Positions 18,873 to 27,888 of a stretch of 64,000 nucleotides of DNA are shown here, piece by piece. Location of the stretch: positions 248,001 through 312,000 of the forward strand of contig NZ_NWUW01000005.1 of the NCBI RefSeq assembly GCF_002746455.1, in the 5' to 3' direction. A model generated the notes under the pieces. That model ran no database searches. It was not told the origin of the DNA and worked only from the letters and a program-made list of their open reading frames with translations. How positions within the stretch are numbered: position 1 is the first letter of the stretch; the number at the start of each line of letters is the position of its first letter. Origin of the DNA: Bacillus fungorum (GTDB taxonomy: Bacteria; Bacillota; Bacilli; Bacillales; Bacillaceae_G). Made by a program: the position numbers and the translations under genes.

Positions 18873-18905
18873 GAAAGCATTGGTGTTAACCAATGCTTTT
18901 TATAT
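18873..18905 (+). terminator. Terminator after the thioester protein
   Basis: AAAGCATTGGT pairs with ACCAATGCTTT and is followed by TTATAT. Confidence 0.7.
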
Positions 18906-18996
18906 ATGAAATTTAAAATTATATCAAGATGATTTTAATGAGGGTGAAAACAATGTTTTTGTGTTTTAAAAGGCATTTAAAAATAAAGAAATTTAC

Positions 18997-19134
18997 ATGT
19001 TAAAATTAATGGATTTCATTCGCGAAATTGTAACATTATTCTAAAAGAGTAAATTAGAAGAGCGATTCGCTTCAACAGAGGTTTCATTTAACATTCCTCA
19101 AAGTGGATTAGAACAAGTAAAGGGAACGTTATAA
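18997..19134 (+). pseudogene. Short coding remnant
   Basis: One frame reads MLKLMDFIREIVTLF, stop, then KSKLEERFASTEVSFNIPQS and a short end GLEQVKGTL. There is no ribosome site, the frame is broken at 19042, and it ends just before the terminator at 19139. It looks like the tail of a lost gene; the family is not recognised. It could be chance, although codon use looks gene-like. Confidence 0.35.
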
Positions 19135-19138
19135 TAAA

Positions 19139-19175
19139 AATGCGCATAGATACAATATCTATGCGCATTTTTTAT
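19139..19175. terminator. Terminator between convergent genes
   Basis: AATGCGCATAGATA pairs with TATCTATGCGCATT around CAA, with a T6 run on the plus side and A-rich sequence on the other, so both strands may use it. Confidence 0.8.
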
Positions 19176-19813
19176 TATTCAGCTTCAGAAACTACTGTGA
19201 AGCGTTCGTTTACGTGTTTTGGATTTTCAATTTCATCAAGTGCTGCTACTGCGAAATCTTCGTAACTTACGTAGCTATCACCTTTTGAGTTAACAAGAAG
19301 ATTGTCTTTTCCAGCTTTGTAAGAACCAGTACGTTTTCCTAATGCGAATAATGCAGAAGGGCTGATGAATGTCCAAGTAATATCGTTTGTTTGTTGCAAA
19401 ATTTCTAAGTTTTTACCTTGATTTTGAGCAGTTGCAAGGTATTCATTAGGGAAACCTGGTGTCTCAAATACACGTGTTGTTTTCTCTTCGTCTACAAATA
19501 AGCTTCCAGCTCCGCCAACTACAAGTAATTTTGTATTTGGTGCACCTTTCATAGCTTCAATTAGTACATTTCCTGCATCTACGTGAAGGTGTTCTTCTCC
19601 TGCTGGAGCGCCGAATGCATTTACAACTACGTCGAATGCTTGTAGGTCGTTAGATGTAAGAGCGAATACATCTTTCTCTAAAACTGTTACATTTTCTTCT
19701 GTAATTTTTGTAGCGTTTCTTACGATTGCAGTTACTTCATGTCCGCGATCTAATGCTTCTTTTAAAATACGACTTCCTGCTTTACCAGTTGCTCCGATAA
19801 TTCCGATTTTCAT
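19175..19813 (-). CDS. NAD(P)-binding NmrA/YwnB-like reductase
   Basis: A 212-residue atypical short Rossmann protein. It begins MKIGIIGATGKAGSRI (GATGxxG dinucleotide motif), followed by DVVVNAFGAP near 62 and VVGGAGSLFVDE near 98. It lacks a YxxxK catalytic pair. Such proteins reduce or bind quinone-like compounds or act as sensors; the exact role is unknown. ATG at 19813 after GGAGGG. Upstream are several TGTAAC-like half-sites (19871-19915), suggesting a regulator that I cannot name. Confidence 0.83.
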   Translation of the reverse strand: MKIGIIGATGKAGSRILKEALDRGHEVTAIVRNATKITEENVTVLEKDVFALTSNDLQAFDVVVNAFGAPAGEEHLHVDAGNVLIEAMKGAPNTKLLVVGGAGSLFVDEEKTTRVFETPGFPNEYLATAQNQGKNLEILQQTNDITWTFISPSALFALGKRTGSYKAGKDNLLVNSKGDSYVSYEDFAVAALDEIENPKHVNERFTVVSEAE

Positions 19814-19884
19814 AATAAATCCCTCCAAAGTGTTTTGTTAAAGTGTATATCTGAAAGTGAATGAATGTATTGTAATTAGGTTTG

Positions 19885-19900
19885 TTACAACCCGTTGTAA
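19885..19900. promoter_or_regulatory. Candidate operator upstream of the NmrA-like gene
   Basis: TTACAA-CCCG-TTGTAA is a 6+6 palindrome, with further TGTAAT and GTTACA half-sites within 40 bp. It lies about 75 bp upstream of the start at 19813. Confidence 0.4.
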
Positions 19901-20112
19901 TCATTATAGTTACAGGTAGGTGTTTTTGTCAATGGGGTTGTTTGTAGATTTATTTTTTATTTTAGTATGTACAGTTAGAGGGAGGAGAGTCATAAAAAGA
20001 TTGTTAATTTATAAACATCTAACATTTGGAAATCGAAAGTTGTCGAATAATGTTGATTTTTTAATATTTTTTGAATATAATTCGATTTATGGAGAAAAGG
20101 AGGGTTAATTGT

Positions 20113-21543
20113 ATGAATATTTTGGAACAATTCGTTTCGTCAACAAATACAATTCTTTGGTCATATATTCTTATTGCAATGTTAATTGGTTTAGGGCTTT
20201 ATTTTTCTATTAAATTGAAATTCGTACAAATTACTCATTTAGGGGAAATGGTTCGACTAATGAGTGATGGATTAACTGGAAAGACACGTAAAAAAGGTAG
20301 TGTATCTTCTTTCCAAGCTTTCTGTATGAGTTCAGCAGCTCGTATTGGAATCGGGAACTTAGCCGGTGTAGCATTAGCTATTTCTATGGGAGGACCTGGA
20401 GCAGTATTTTGGATGTGGGTTATTGCGATTATCGGAGCGTCTTCAAGTTTCGTAGAAAGTACGCTTGCACAAATTTATAAAATAAAAGATGGCAGTGGCT
20501 TCCGTGGTGGTCCTGCTTATTATATGGAAAAAGGTTTAAATAAACGTTGGATGGGAATTTGGTTCTCTATCCTTATTACAATTAGTTACGGGTTAATTTT
20601 TAACTCAGTACAAGCAAATACAGTTACATTGGCGTTTGAAAATGCATTTGGTTTAGAGCGTTATATTGTTGGAATTGCATTAGCTGCATTAGTTGCGGTT
20701 ATTATTTTTGGTGGTGTAAAAAGTATCGCACGTATGTCGGAAATGATTGTTCCGCCAATGGCGCTTATTTATATTGCAGTAGCTATTTTTGTTGTCATTA
20801 AAAACTTCTATTTAATACCAGATGTGTTTACGGAAATCTTTAAAGGTGCATTCGGTTTAGATTCAGCTGTAGGTGGCGGTATCGGTGCTGCAATGAAATA
20901 TGGTATTCAGCGAGGATTATTTGCGAATGAAGCAGGTATGGGTAGTGCGCCGAACGCAGCAGCAACAGCTGATGTAACGCATCCGGCGAAACAAGGTTTT
21001 ATTCAAACAATTGGCGTATTAGTAGATACATTCTTAGTATGTACATCAACAGCATTTATCGTACTATGTTCTGGTGCATATAAAGCAACAAATTTAGAAG
21101 GTATTGAATTAACGCAAAATGCATTAAGTTCACAAATTGGCCCATGGGCAAGCAGTTTCTTAGCGATTATTATTTTCTTATTTGCATTTAGTTCACTTCT
21201 AGGAAACTACTACTATGGTGAAACAAATATTGAATTCATTAAACAAAGTAAAACGTGGTTAACAATTTACCGTATTGCAGTAGTTGGAATGGTATTATTC
21301 GGTTCTGTTGCGACGCTTAAAGTCGTATGGAGTATGGCAGATTTATTTATGGGCCTCATGGTAATGACAAACTTAATTGCGATTACACTTCTTGGCCGAT
21401 TTGCATATGCTGCTTTGGCAGACTATGTAAGGCAAAAGAAACAAGGAAAAGATCCAGTCTTCAGTGCAGATTCTATTCCTGGTTTAACGAATACAGAGTG
21501 TTGGGATAAGCCGGTGGTAACGAATAAAGAAAAAGCAATGTAA
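20113..21543 (+). CDS. Alanine/glycine:cation symporter (AGCS), copy 1
   Basis: The 476-residue membrane protein takes up alanine or glycine with Na+ (or H+). It has about 11 helices. AGCS signatures include the segments GIGNLAGVALAISMGGPGAV near residues 82-101, GGPAYYMEKGLNKRW near 134-148, and GLFANEAGMGSAPNAAATAD near 272-291. ATG at 20113 after AAGGAGGG. A paralog follows 290 bp downstream and a third lies at 30318. A terminator is at 21548. Confidence 0.94.
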   Translation: MNILEQFVSSTNTILWSYILIAMLIGLGLYFSIKLKFVQITHLGEMVRLMSDGLTGKTRKKGSVSSFQAFCMSSAARIGIGNLAGVALAISMGGPGAVFWMWVIAIIGASSSFVESTLAQIYKIKDGSGFRGGPAYYMEKGLNKRWMGIWFSILITISYGLIFNSVQANTVTLAFENAFGLERYIVGIALAALVAVIIFGGVKSIARMSEMIVPPMALIYIAVAIFVVIKNFYLIPDVFTEIFKGAFGLDSAVGGGIGAAMKYGIQRGLFANEAGMGSAPNAAATADVTHPAKQGFIQTIGVLVDTFLVCTSTAFIVLCSGAYKATNLEGIELTQNALSSQIGPWASSFLAIIIFLFAFSSLLGNYYYGETNIEFIKQSKTWLTIYRIAVVGMVLFGSVATLKVVWSMADLFMGLMVMTNLIAITLLGRFAYAALADYVRQKKQGKDPVFSADSIPGLTNTECWDKPVVTNKEKAM

Positions 21544-21547
21544 TGAA

Positions 21548-21588
21548 AAGATGAGTATCGAGCTGAATTCGATACTCATCTTTTTTGT
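21548..21588 (+). terminator. Terminator after AGCS copy 1
   Basis: AAGATGAGTATCGA pairs with TCGATACTCATCTT and is followed by T4. Confidence 0.85.
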
Positions 21589-21835
21589 TGTAATACATGA
21601 TGTGAATTGCAATTCGGTTTGTTTTTCTTGCTATTTGTAGTTTGGAAATAACCAGTTGAATAGGTAGGGATGTTTGTGCTATTTTCCACGTTTTAAGTAT
21701 AGAAAAAATAAGTATGTCATATATGGTAACAATTACATGTTAGAAAACCTTACATGTTTTTGTCGAAAATTCTTGATTACTAAGAGTTTTTAAAATATAA
21801 TTTTCTTATTGTGAAGAAGAGGGGGCAATGCAATT

Positions 21836-23275
21836 ATGGATTTTTTAGCTAAAGTAATTGGAGATATAAATAATGTCCTTTGGTCATATATCATTATTGC
21901 GATGTTAATTGGGTTAGGGCTTTATTTTTCATTCCGTGTGAAATTTGTCCAAGTTCGTTACTTCGGTGAAATGATTCGATTGCTTGGGGATGGGGCAAGT
22001 TCGAAAACGAGGAAGGCTCAAAAAGAGAAGAGCGGTGTATCATCGTTCCAGGCTTTTTGTATGAGTACAGCTTCTCGTGTAGGTACTGGTAACTTAGCTG
22101 GTGTAGCTATCGCAATTTCAGCAGGTGGCCCAGGAGCAGTATTTTGGATGTGGTTAATTGCGGTAATTGGGGGGGCTTCTGCATTTGTAGAGAGCACATT
22201 AGCGCAAATTTATAAAGTAAAAGATGGGAATGCGTTCCGTGGTGGCCCAGCTTATTATATGGAAAAAGGATTAAATAAGCGCTGGCTTGGAGCTATTTTC
22301 TCTGTTTTAATAACAGTAAGTTTCGGATTAATTTTTAACGCTGTACAGTCTAATACTGTAGCGGCTGCTTTTGATGGGGCATTCAAAACAGATAGTAGAT
22401 TAGTGGGTCTTGTAATGGCTGGTTTACTTGCAGTTATTATTTTCGGCGGAGTAAAACGTATTGCACGCGCGGTTGAAATGATTGTCCCGGTAATGGCAAT
22501 TATTTATGTAGCAGTAGCATTATTCGTTGTTGTAACAAACATTACGGCAATTCCGTATGTATTTAAAGAAATTTTCTTACATGCTTTCGGAATTAAAGAA
22601 GTAGTGGGCGGAGGATTAGGAGCTGCGATTTTACTAGGGGTAAAACGCGGATTATTCTCAAATGAAGCTGGTATGGGTAGTGCGCCGAACGCAGCTGCGA
22701 CTGCAAACGTAACGCACCCAGTTAAACAAGGTTTCATTCAAACTTTAGGGGTATTTACAGATACATTATTAATTTGTAGTTGTACAGCATTTATCATTCT
22801 TTTATCAGATGTGCATAATGCAGCTGATCTAAATGGTATTCAATTAACGCAGCAAGCATTAAGCCAGCATATCGGACCGTGGGCGTCTATATTTGTAGCG
22901 GTTGCAATCTTCTTGTTTGCATTTAGTTCATTAGTAGGTAACTACTACTATGGTGAAACAAATATTGAGTTCTTAAATGGAAGTAAAGTGCTATTAAATG
23001 CATACCGCATTGCTGTACTTGGTATGGTTATGTTAGGGTCTGTAGCAACAATTCAAATCGTTTGGGATGTAGCAGATTTATTCATGGGTATTATGGCTGT
23101 TATTAACTTAGTTGCAATCGTATTCCTTTCTAAGTATGCTTTTGCGGCATTATCAGATTACGTAAAGCAAAAAAAACAAGGAAAAGATCCAGTCTTCTAT
23201 GCGAATGCAATTCCAGGTCTGAAAAATACAGAGTGCTGGGAAGAGCAAATAGCAGATAAAGAAAAAGCAGTATAA
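21836..23275 (+). CDS. Alanine/glycine:cation symporter (AGCS), copy 2
   Basis: The 479-residue paralog of the previous gene has the same signatures (GTGNLAGVAIAISAGGPGAV; GLFSNEAGMGSAPNAAATAN) and a slightly longer loop 2 (SSKTRKAQKEKSGVSS). It has its own upstream region of about 250 bp and its own terminator, so it is transcribed separately. Substrate preference among small amino acids cannot be told. ATG follows GAGGGGGC. Confidence 0.94.
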   Translation: MDFLAKVIGDINNVLWSYIIIAMLIGLGLYFSFRVKFVQVRYFGEMIRLLGDGASSKTRKAQKEKSGVSSFQAFCMSTASRVGTGNLAGVAIAISAGGPGAVFWMWLIAVIGGASAFVESTLAQIYKVKDGNAFRGGPAYYMEKGLNKRWLGAIFSVLITVSFGLIFNAVQSNTVAAAFDGAFKTDSRLVGLVMAGLLAVIIFGGVKRIARAVEMIVPVMAIIYVAVALFVVVTNITAIPYVFKEIFLHAFGIKEVVGGGLGAAILLGVKRGLFSNEAGMGSAPNAAATANVTHPVKQGFIQTLGVFTDTLLICSCTAFIILLSDVHNAADLNGIQLTQQALSQHIGPWASIFVAVAIFLFAFSSLVGNYYYGETNIEFLNGSKVLLNAYRIAVLGMVMLGSVATIQIVWDVADLFMGIMAVINLVAIVFLSKYAFAALSDYVKQKKQGKDPVFYANAIPGLKNTECWEEQIADKEKAV

Positions 23276-23280
23276 TGAGG

Positions 23281-23314
23281 TGAGCATCAAGTGAAACTTG
23301 ATGCTCATTTTTTG
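23281..23314 (+). terminator. Terminator after AGCS copy 2
   Basis: TGAGCATCAAGT pairs with ACTTGATGCTCA and is followed by TTTTTTG. Confidence 0.85.
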
Positions 23315-23522
23315 TTTTATTTAGCTATTTGTAGGTAGTAAAAGACGAACATTCATGAATGTTTTATAATAAAATGTAATTTTTTAAAGAAAAGTGCGGA
23401 TATGAGTTGTGATTTATGTTAGAATGGAAAATGCCTTTGAAACAAGAGGTTTTATGATCTTTCCTACCCGGTTTAAGGTTTTGGAGGAGAAATGGAAAGT
23501 TCGGATTATTTCTTATTTTGAG

Positions 23523-23533
23523 TGGTCAGACGT
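23523..23533. promoter_or_regulatory. Shared element TGGTCAGACGT, copy 1
   Basis: The same 11-bp sequence lies at 25189-25199 upstream of the paralogous transporter gene. It is 37 bp before the start of the first NupC-like gene, in operator position. A GntR-type site is possible; no regulator is in the window. Confidence 0.45.
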
Positions 23534-23570
23534 TCAACGTTAATGAAGAGTTAAATGGAGGATTTTATTA

Positions 23571-24752
23571 ATGAAGTTTGTTATGTTTCTTGTAGGATTG
23601 CTCGTTGTATTTGTACTCGGTTTTCTTATAAGTGCCGATCGAAAGAAGATTAAGTACAAACCAATCGCAATTATGCTTGTTATTCAGCTAGCACTATCTT
23701 ATTTCTTATTAAATACACAGGTTGGTTATATTTTAGTAAAAGGAATTTCAGATGGATTTGGCGCGCTTCTTGGATATGCGGAAGCTGGAATCGTTTTCGT
23801 ATTTGGTGGCCTTGTTAATAAAGGAGAGGTTTCATTCTTCTTAACAGCGTTATTACCAATCGTATTCTTTGCCGTTTTAATTGGAATTCTGCAACACTTT
23901 AAAATTTTACCGATATTTATTCGTGCTATTGGTACTTTGTTAAGTAAAGTAAATGGTCTAGGAAAACTAGAATCATATAACGCAGTAGCAGCTGCTATTG
24001 TTGGACAGGCTGAAGTATTTATTACAGTAAAAGATCAATTAAGTAAAATCCCAAAACATCGTTTATATACATTATGTGCATCTTCCATGTCGACAGTATC
24101 AATGTCAATCGTAGGTTCTTATATGAAAATGATCGAGCCGAAATATGTAGTAACGGCACTTGTATTAAATTTATTTAGTGGTTTCATTATTATTCATATT
24201 ATTAACCCGTACGATATTACAGAAGAAGAAGATACACTGAAATTAGAAAATAAGAAAAAACAATCATTCTTTGAAATGCTAAGTGAATATATTATGCTTG
24301 GTTTTACAATTGCGATAACGGTAGCAGCGATGTTACTTGGTTTCGTAGCATTAATTACAGCAATCAATAGCTTGTTTGATTCAATATTCGGTATTACATT
24401 CCAAGCTATTTTAGGATATATTTTCTCACCATTAGCATTCGTAATGGGTATCCCGCAAGCAGAGATGGTAACAGCGGGACAAATTATGGCAACAAAATTA
24501 GTATCAAACGAGTTTGTTGCAATGCTTGATCTTGGAAAAGTAGCTGGTGATTTATCAGCTCGTACAGTTGGTATTCTTTCTGTATTCCTTGTATCATTTG
24601 CGAACTTCTCATCAATCGGAATTATCGCAGGTGCAACGAAAGGTATCGATGAAAATCAATCAAATGTTGTATCATCATTCGGTCTACGCCTTGTGTACGG
24701 TGCGACATTAGTAAGTATTCTATCAGCGATTATCGTTGGTGTTATGTTATAA
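23571..24752 (+). CDS. nupC: NupC-type concentrative nucleoside transporter, copy 1
   Basis: A 393-residue membrane protein of the CNT family that takes up nucleosides with H+ or Na+. It has about 10 helices. CNT signatures are [20 protein letters not shown] near residues 128-147, [18 protein letters not shown] near 171-188, and [18 protein letters not shown] near 317-334. Start ATG after GGAGGATTTT. A close paralog follows at 25255; each gene ends in the same kind of structured repeat overlapping its stop codon. Confidence 0.92.
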   Translation: MKFVMFLVGLLVVFVLGFLISADRKKIKYKPIAIMLVIQLALSYFLLNTQVGYILVKGISDGFGALLGYAEAGIVFVFGGLVNKGEVSFFLTALLPIVFFAVLIGILQHFKILPIFIRAIGTLLSKVNGLGKLESYNAVAAAIVGQAEVFITVKDQLSKIPKHRLYTLCASSMSTVSMSIVGSYMKMIEPKYVVTALVLNLFSGFIIIHIINPYDITEEEDTLKLENKKKQSFFEMLSEYIMLGFTIAITVAAMLLGFVALITAINSLFDSIFGITFQAILGYIFSPLAFVMGIPQAEMVTAGQIMATKLVSNEFVAMLDLGKVAGDLSARTVGILSVFLVSFANFSSIGIIAGATKGIDENQSNVVSSFGLRLVYGATLVSILSAIIVGVML

Positions 24753-24905
24753 AGTGAAACTTTAATCAGTGGGGGGCTTTATCCCCCGCTGATTATTAGC
24801 CTTCACCAATCGGGCTTTTACGGGCAGCTAATCACCCACCTAACTTTTTTGTTTCCGCTGAATTTTGAGGTGGCGGTCTTACTGCCCGTTAAAGCGGGGG
24901 AAAAA
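24751..24905 (+). repeat. Structured 3' repeat element, copy A
   Basis: The element starts with AAAGTGAAACTTTAATC, whose first bases overlap the stop codon. A hairpin follows (AATCAG...CTGATT), then CCAATCGGGCTTTTACGGGC, a long stem closed by GGGCAG / CTGCCC with inner ACCCACC / GGTGGCGGT, and ends GCGGGGG. Copies B and C keep the layout with compensating base changes. It resembles B. cereus group bcr-type repeats; I cannot assign the exact class. Confidence 0.75.
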
Positions 24906-24911
24906 AGGGTG

Positions 24912-24940
24912 GTCCTAGCTCATAGTTAGGACTATTTTTT
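24912..24940 (+). terminator. Terminator after NupC copy 1
   Basis: GTCCTA pairs with TAGGAC and is followed by TATTTTTT, just beyond repeat copy A. Confidence 0.65.
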
Positions 24941-25118
24941 ATGGTAAATTTTCATGAAAAAACCAATTTATTAGGAATATATTAACATATAAAAATCTTT
25001 TTAAATTTATATTGCATTTCGATTAGATAACGCTTACAATTTGATTTGTAGGTGGTATCAATTTCAGACTTTCAAGTATGATAGGAGAGAAGAGGCTACC
25101 TTTTATAAATTGCAATTT

Positions 25119-25133
25119 ATGTAAACGCTTACT
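25119..25133. promoter_or_regulatory. CcpA catabolite-responsive element (cre)
   Basis: ATGTAAACGCTTACT matches the consensus WTGNAANCGNWNNCW at every position. It lies 120 bp upstream of the second NupC-like gene. A weaker match (two mismatches) sits at 25025-25039. Carbon catabolite repression of nucleoside uptake fits. Confidence 0.7.
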
Positions 25134-25188
25134 GATTTTAGATAACAGTTGAATAGTATTTAGGGGTTTTAAATTTTTTTAACATCAA

Positions 25189-25231
25189 TGGTCAGACGTC
25201 ATTCGTTATACGTTATACGACCAATAACTCG
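25189..25231. promoter_or_regulatory. Shared element TGGTCAGACGT, copy 2, with repeats
   Basis: TGGTCAGACGT recurs here, followed by tandem CGTTATA units and a closing GACCA at 25219-25223, so TGGTC and GACCA flank the block. It lies just before the second NupC-like gene. Confidence 0.45.
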
Positions 25232-25254
25232 TGGGAAAAGTGGAGGATTCACAT

Positions 25255-26436
25255 ATGAAAATAGTAATGTTTCTAGTCGGTTTACTTGTAGTATTTGTAC
25301 TAGGATTCCTTATCAGTTCAGATCGTAAGAAAATTAAATATAAACCAATTGCACTTATGCTTGTCATTCAATTGGTACTTGCATATTTCTTACTAAATAC
25401 AAAGGTCGGATTTGTATTAGTAAAAGGGATTGCAGATGGGTTTGGCGCTATTTTAAAATTTGCGGAAGCAGGGGTTAATTTCGTATTTGGTGGTCTAGCA
25501 AATGATGGACAAGCACCATTCTTCTTAACGGTATTATTACCGATTATTTTCTTAGCAGTACTAATTGGGATCCTGCAACATATTAAAATTTTACCGATTA
25601 TCATTCGTGCAGTCGGTTTCCTATTAAGTAAAATTAACGGTTTAGGAAAACTAGAATCATATAATGCAGTAGCAGCTGCAATTGTTGGTCAAGGTGAAGT
25701 ATTCATTACAGTAAAAGATCAACTAAGCAAATTACCGAAAAATCGTTTATACACACTTTGTGCATCTTCCATGTCGACAGTATCGATGTCAATCGTCGGT
25801 TCTTATATGAAAATGATTGATCCAAAATATGTAGTAACAGCACTTGTACTAAACTTATTCAGTGGATTCATTATCGTTCATATCATTAATCCATATGAAG
25901 TAAAAGAAGAAGACGATATTTTAGAATTACAAGAAGATAAGAAACAAACATTCTTTGAAATGTTAGGCGAATATATTATGCTTGGTTTCTCTATTGCTGT
26001 AACAGTAGCGGCGATGTTAATCGGTTTCGTAGCATTAATTACAGCAATTAACGGTGTATTCGATTCAATTTTCGGAATCACATTCCAAAGCATTTTAGGA
26101 TATGTCTTTTCACCATTAGCATTCGTAATGGGCATTCCAACATCAGAGATGCTAACAGCAGGACAAATTATGGCAACGAAATTAGTAACGAACGAATTTG
26201 TTGCAATGCTTGACCTTGGTAAAGTAGCTGGCGATTTATCAGCTCGTACAGTAGGTATTTTATCTATCTTCCTTGTGTCATTTGCGAACTTCTCATCTAT
26301 CGGAATTATCGCAGGTGCAACGAAGAGTATCGATGGAAAACAAGCAAACGTTGTATCATCATTCGGACTAAAACTTGTATATGGTGCAACGTTAGTAAGT
26401 ATATTATCAGCGATTATCGTTGGGGTTATGCTTTAA
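25255..26436 (+). CDS. nupC: NupC-type concentrative nucleoside transporter, copy 2
   Basis: A 393-residue paralog of the gene at 23571 with the same CNT signatures ([36 protein letters not shown]). Differences gather in the loop near residue 225 and in helices 2-3. ATG at 25255 follows TGGAGGATTC; the frame is open a few codons further up, but without a ribosome site. The promoter region has a perfect cre and the shared TGGTCAGACGT element, so carbon and nucleoside signals may both act here. Confidence 0.92.
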   Translation: MKIVMFLVGLLVVFVLGFLISSDRKKIKYKPIALMLVIQLVLAYFLLNTKVGFVLVKGIADGFGAILKFAEAGVNFVFGGLANDGQAPFFLTVLLPIIFLAVLIGILQHIKILPIIIRAVGFLLSKINGLGKLESYNAVAAAIVGQGEVFITVKDQLSKLPKNRLYTLCASSMSTVSMSIVGSYMKMIDPKYVVTALVLNLFSGFIIVHIINPYEVKEEDDILELQEDKKQTFFEMLGEYIMLGFSIAVTVAAMLIGFVALITAINGVFDSIFGITFQSILGYVFSPLAFVMGIPTSEMLTAGQIMATKLVTNEFVAMLDLGKVAGDLSARTVGILSIFLVSFANFSSIGIIAGATKSIDGKQANVVSSFGLKLVYGATLVSILSAIIVGVML

Positions 26437-26437
26437 T

Positions 26438-26580
26438 AAAGTGAAACTTTAATCCGTGGAGGGCACGGATTATTAGCCTTCACCAATCGGGCATTTACGG
26501 GCAGTTGATCCCCCACCTAACTCCTTTGCCCTCACTGAATTTTGAGGATGGGGTCTTACTGCCCGTTAATGCGGGGTAAA
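26438..26580 (+). repeat. Structured 3' repeat element, copy B
   Basis: It begins AAAGTGAAACTTTAATC right after the NupC stop. First stem AATCCGTG / CACGGATT; the long stem is closed by GGGCAG / CTGCCC with inner CCCCACC / GGATGGGG; it ends GCGGGGTAAA. Differences from copy A preserve pairing. Confidence 0.75.
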
Positions 26581-26584
26581 TAAT

Positions 26585-26632
26585 AAAGAAGTCGTTTATC
26601 TCTCGCCTAGAGGGATAAACGACTTTTTTTAT
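26585..26632 (+). terminator. Terminator after NupC copy 2
   Basis: AAGTCGTTTATC pairs with GATAAACGACTT and is followed by T6. Confidence 0.8.
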
Positions 26633-26669
26633 TTTGATATGATAAATAATGTAGAGAGGGGGAATTAGG

Positions 26670-26906
26670 TTGAAAGAACGGGATAGTTTAAGGGAGTTTG
26701 ATGAGATTATAGAGAACATTGATCATTTAACCGGAGAAGATGCTAGAGCGTTTTTGAAATTTATACATGGATATTTAAGCATAGTAGAAGAAGGAGATGG
26801 GACTTTTACTAATAGTGACTTTGTTGAAAAAATTTCAAGGCTATATAAGAAAGATGTGGCTAAGCTTATTAAGCTTAGAGAAGAACAAATTAAAAAATCA
26901 CCTTAA
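26670..26906 (+). CDS. Small hypothetical helical protein
   Basis: A 78-residue, charged, probably all-helical cytosolic protein (LREFDEIIENIDHLTGEDAR, FLKFIHGYLSIVEEG). TTG start after GAGGGGG. I do not recognise a family. It is convergent with the ferritin gene, and the two share a hairpin at 26899-26925. Confidence 0.6.
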   Translation: MKERDSLREFDEIIENIDHLTGEDARAFLKFIHGYLSIVEEGDGTFTNSDFVEKISRLYKKDVAKLIKLREEQIKKSP

Positions 26907-26925
26907 TCCATTCATTAAGGTGATT
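26899..26925. terminator. Shared hairpin between convergent genes
   Basis: TCACCTTAAT pairs with ATTAAGGTGA around CCATTC, overlapping the stop codon of the small gene and lying just past the ferritin stop. Confidence 0.6.
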
Positions 26926-26931
26926 GAAATA

Positions 26932-27438
26932 TTACTCAGCTGGAGCCGTAAATGTACGTTTCTCCAATTCAGCATCTAGCATAAATAGTGCGTTTGAATC
27001 GCTTGTAATACGTTTTAATTTTTGGATGATGCTATCGAATGAAGCTTCTTCTTCTACTTGCTCATCGACGAACCATTTTAAGAATGTAATTGTTGCATGC
27101 TCACGCTCATCCCAAGCGATATCAGATAAGTTGTAAATACGCTTCGTTACTTCACGCTCGTGCTCAAGTGCTACTTCAAAAGCGTTCAGTACAGACTCAT
27201 ATTCGTTATTCGGATTATCAAATCCAGTAATAATAGCGCGCTCACCGCGGTCATTAATGTAGTTGTAAAGCTTCATTGCGTGGAAGCGTTCTTCTTCAGC
27301 TTGTACAAGGAAAAAGTTAGCGAATCCATCATAGCTCTCGGCTGTACAGTAAGCAGCCATTGCCATATAAGCGTGGGCAGAGTAAAATTCAAAGTTCATT
27401 TGATCGTTTAGTGCGTCGTGCAATTTTTTAGATAACAT
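26932..27438 (-). CDS. ftnA: Bacterial ferritin
   Basis: A 168-residue four-helix ferritin that oxidises Fe2+ and stores Fe3+ in a 24-mer shell. Ferroxidase residues are visible: Glu17 in NFEFYSAHAYMAMA, Glu50 and His53 in AEEERFHAMK, Glu94 near EHEREVT, and Gln127 in DEQVEEEASF. No heme-binding Met typical of bacterioferritin is evident. ATG after AAGGGGGAT. A perfect TGATAAT-ATTATCA palindrome lies in its promoter. Confidence 0.92.
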   Translation of the reverse strand: MLSKKLHDALNDQMNFEFYSAHAYMAMAAYCTAESYDGFANFFLVQAEEERFHAMKLYNYINDRGERAIITGFDNPNNEYESVLNAFEVALEHEREVTKRIYNLSDIAWDEREHATITFLKWFVDEQVEEEASFDSIIQKLKRITSDSNALFMLDAELEKRTFTAPAE

Positions 27439-27467
27439 AAAATCCCCCTTAGTATTGTGACAAGAAT

Positions 27468-27494
27468 ATTATATCATAATTGATAATATTATCA
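27468..27494 (-). promoter_or_regulatory. Ferritin promoter with Fur/PerR-like palindrome
   Basis: TGATAATATTATCA (27481-27494) is a perfect palindrome like a Fur or PerR box without the central base. It sits just upstream of a TATAAT -10 at 27468-27473 and overlaps the MazG stop codon. Confidence 0.5.
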
Positions 27495-27815
27495 TTTAGA
27501 TGTTTCGAACCTTTTCGAAAGCTTTGTGACGTGTGCTTCCATAATGTCTTGTAAATCTAAATCATATTTTTGTGAAAGAATAATAAGATTAGATAGTACA
27601 TCACCAAGTTCTTCTTTTAGTTCTTGTTTTAGCTCTTCTTCTGTCTTAGCGTCTTCATCAGGACGATCACGACCGATTTCAATAGCGCGAACAACGCGTG
27701 AAACTTCCCCAACTTCCTCTGTTAAGAAATTTAAGCGAATAAAGGAATTATACTGTGACCAGCTTCGTTTTTCGTAAAATTCCTCCACCCATCTTTGAAA
27801 TGCGACGATATCCAT
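27492..27815 (-). CDS. MazG-like nucleotide pyrophosphohydrolase
   Basis: The 107-residue all-alpha NTP pyrophosphatase hydrolyses (d)NTPs to NMP and PPi, probably as house-cleaning. MazG metal ligands are seen: TEEVGEVSRVV near residues 32-42 (E-x-x-E) and ELKEELGDVLSNLI near 66-79 (E-x-x-D). It is a single-domain short form. It lies upstream of ferritin on the same strand and divergent from the LOG gene. Confidence 0.85.
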   Translation of the reverse strand: MDIVAFQRWVEEFYEKRSWSQYNSFIRLNFLTEEVGEVSRVVRAIEIGRDRPDEDAKTEEELKQELKEELGDVLSNLIILSQKYDLDLQDIMEAHVTKLSKRFETSK

Positions 27816-27888
27816 TTCTTCCTCATCCCTTCAATATGTTGTACAATGTTCATTGTATCATAACAATATATAGTTTTGGGGTGTAGGA

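Noticed and set aside
23400-23570. Possible purine riboswitch before the first nupC gene
   Set aside because: No conserved three-way-junction core or terminator switch could be recognised; only the shared 11-mer is supported.
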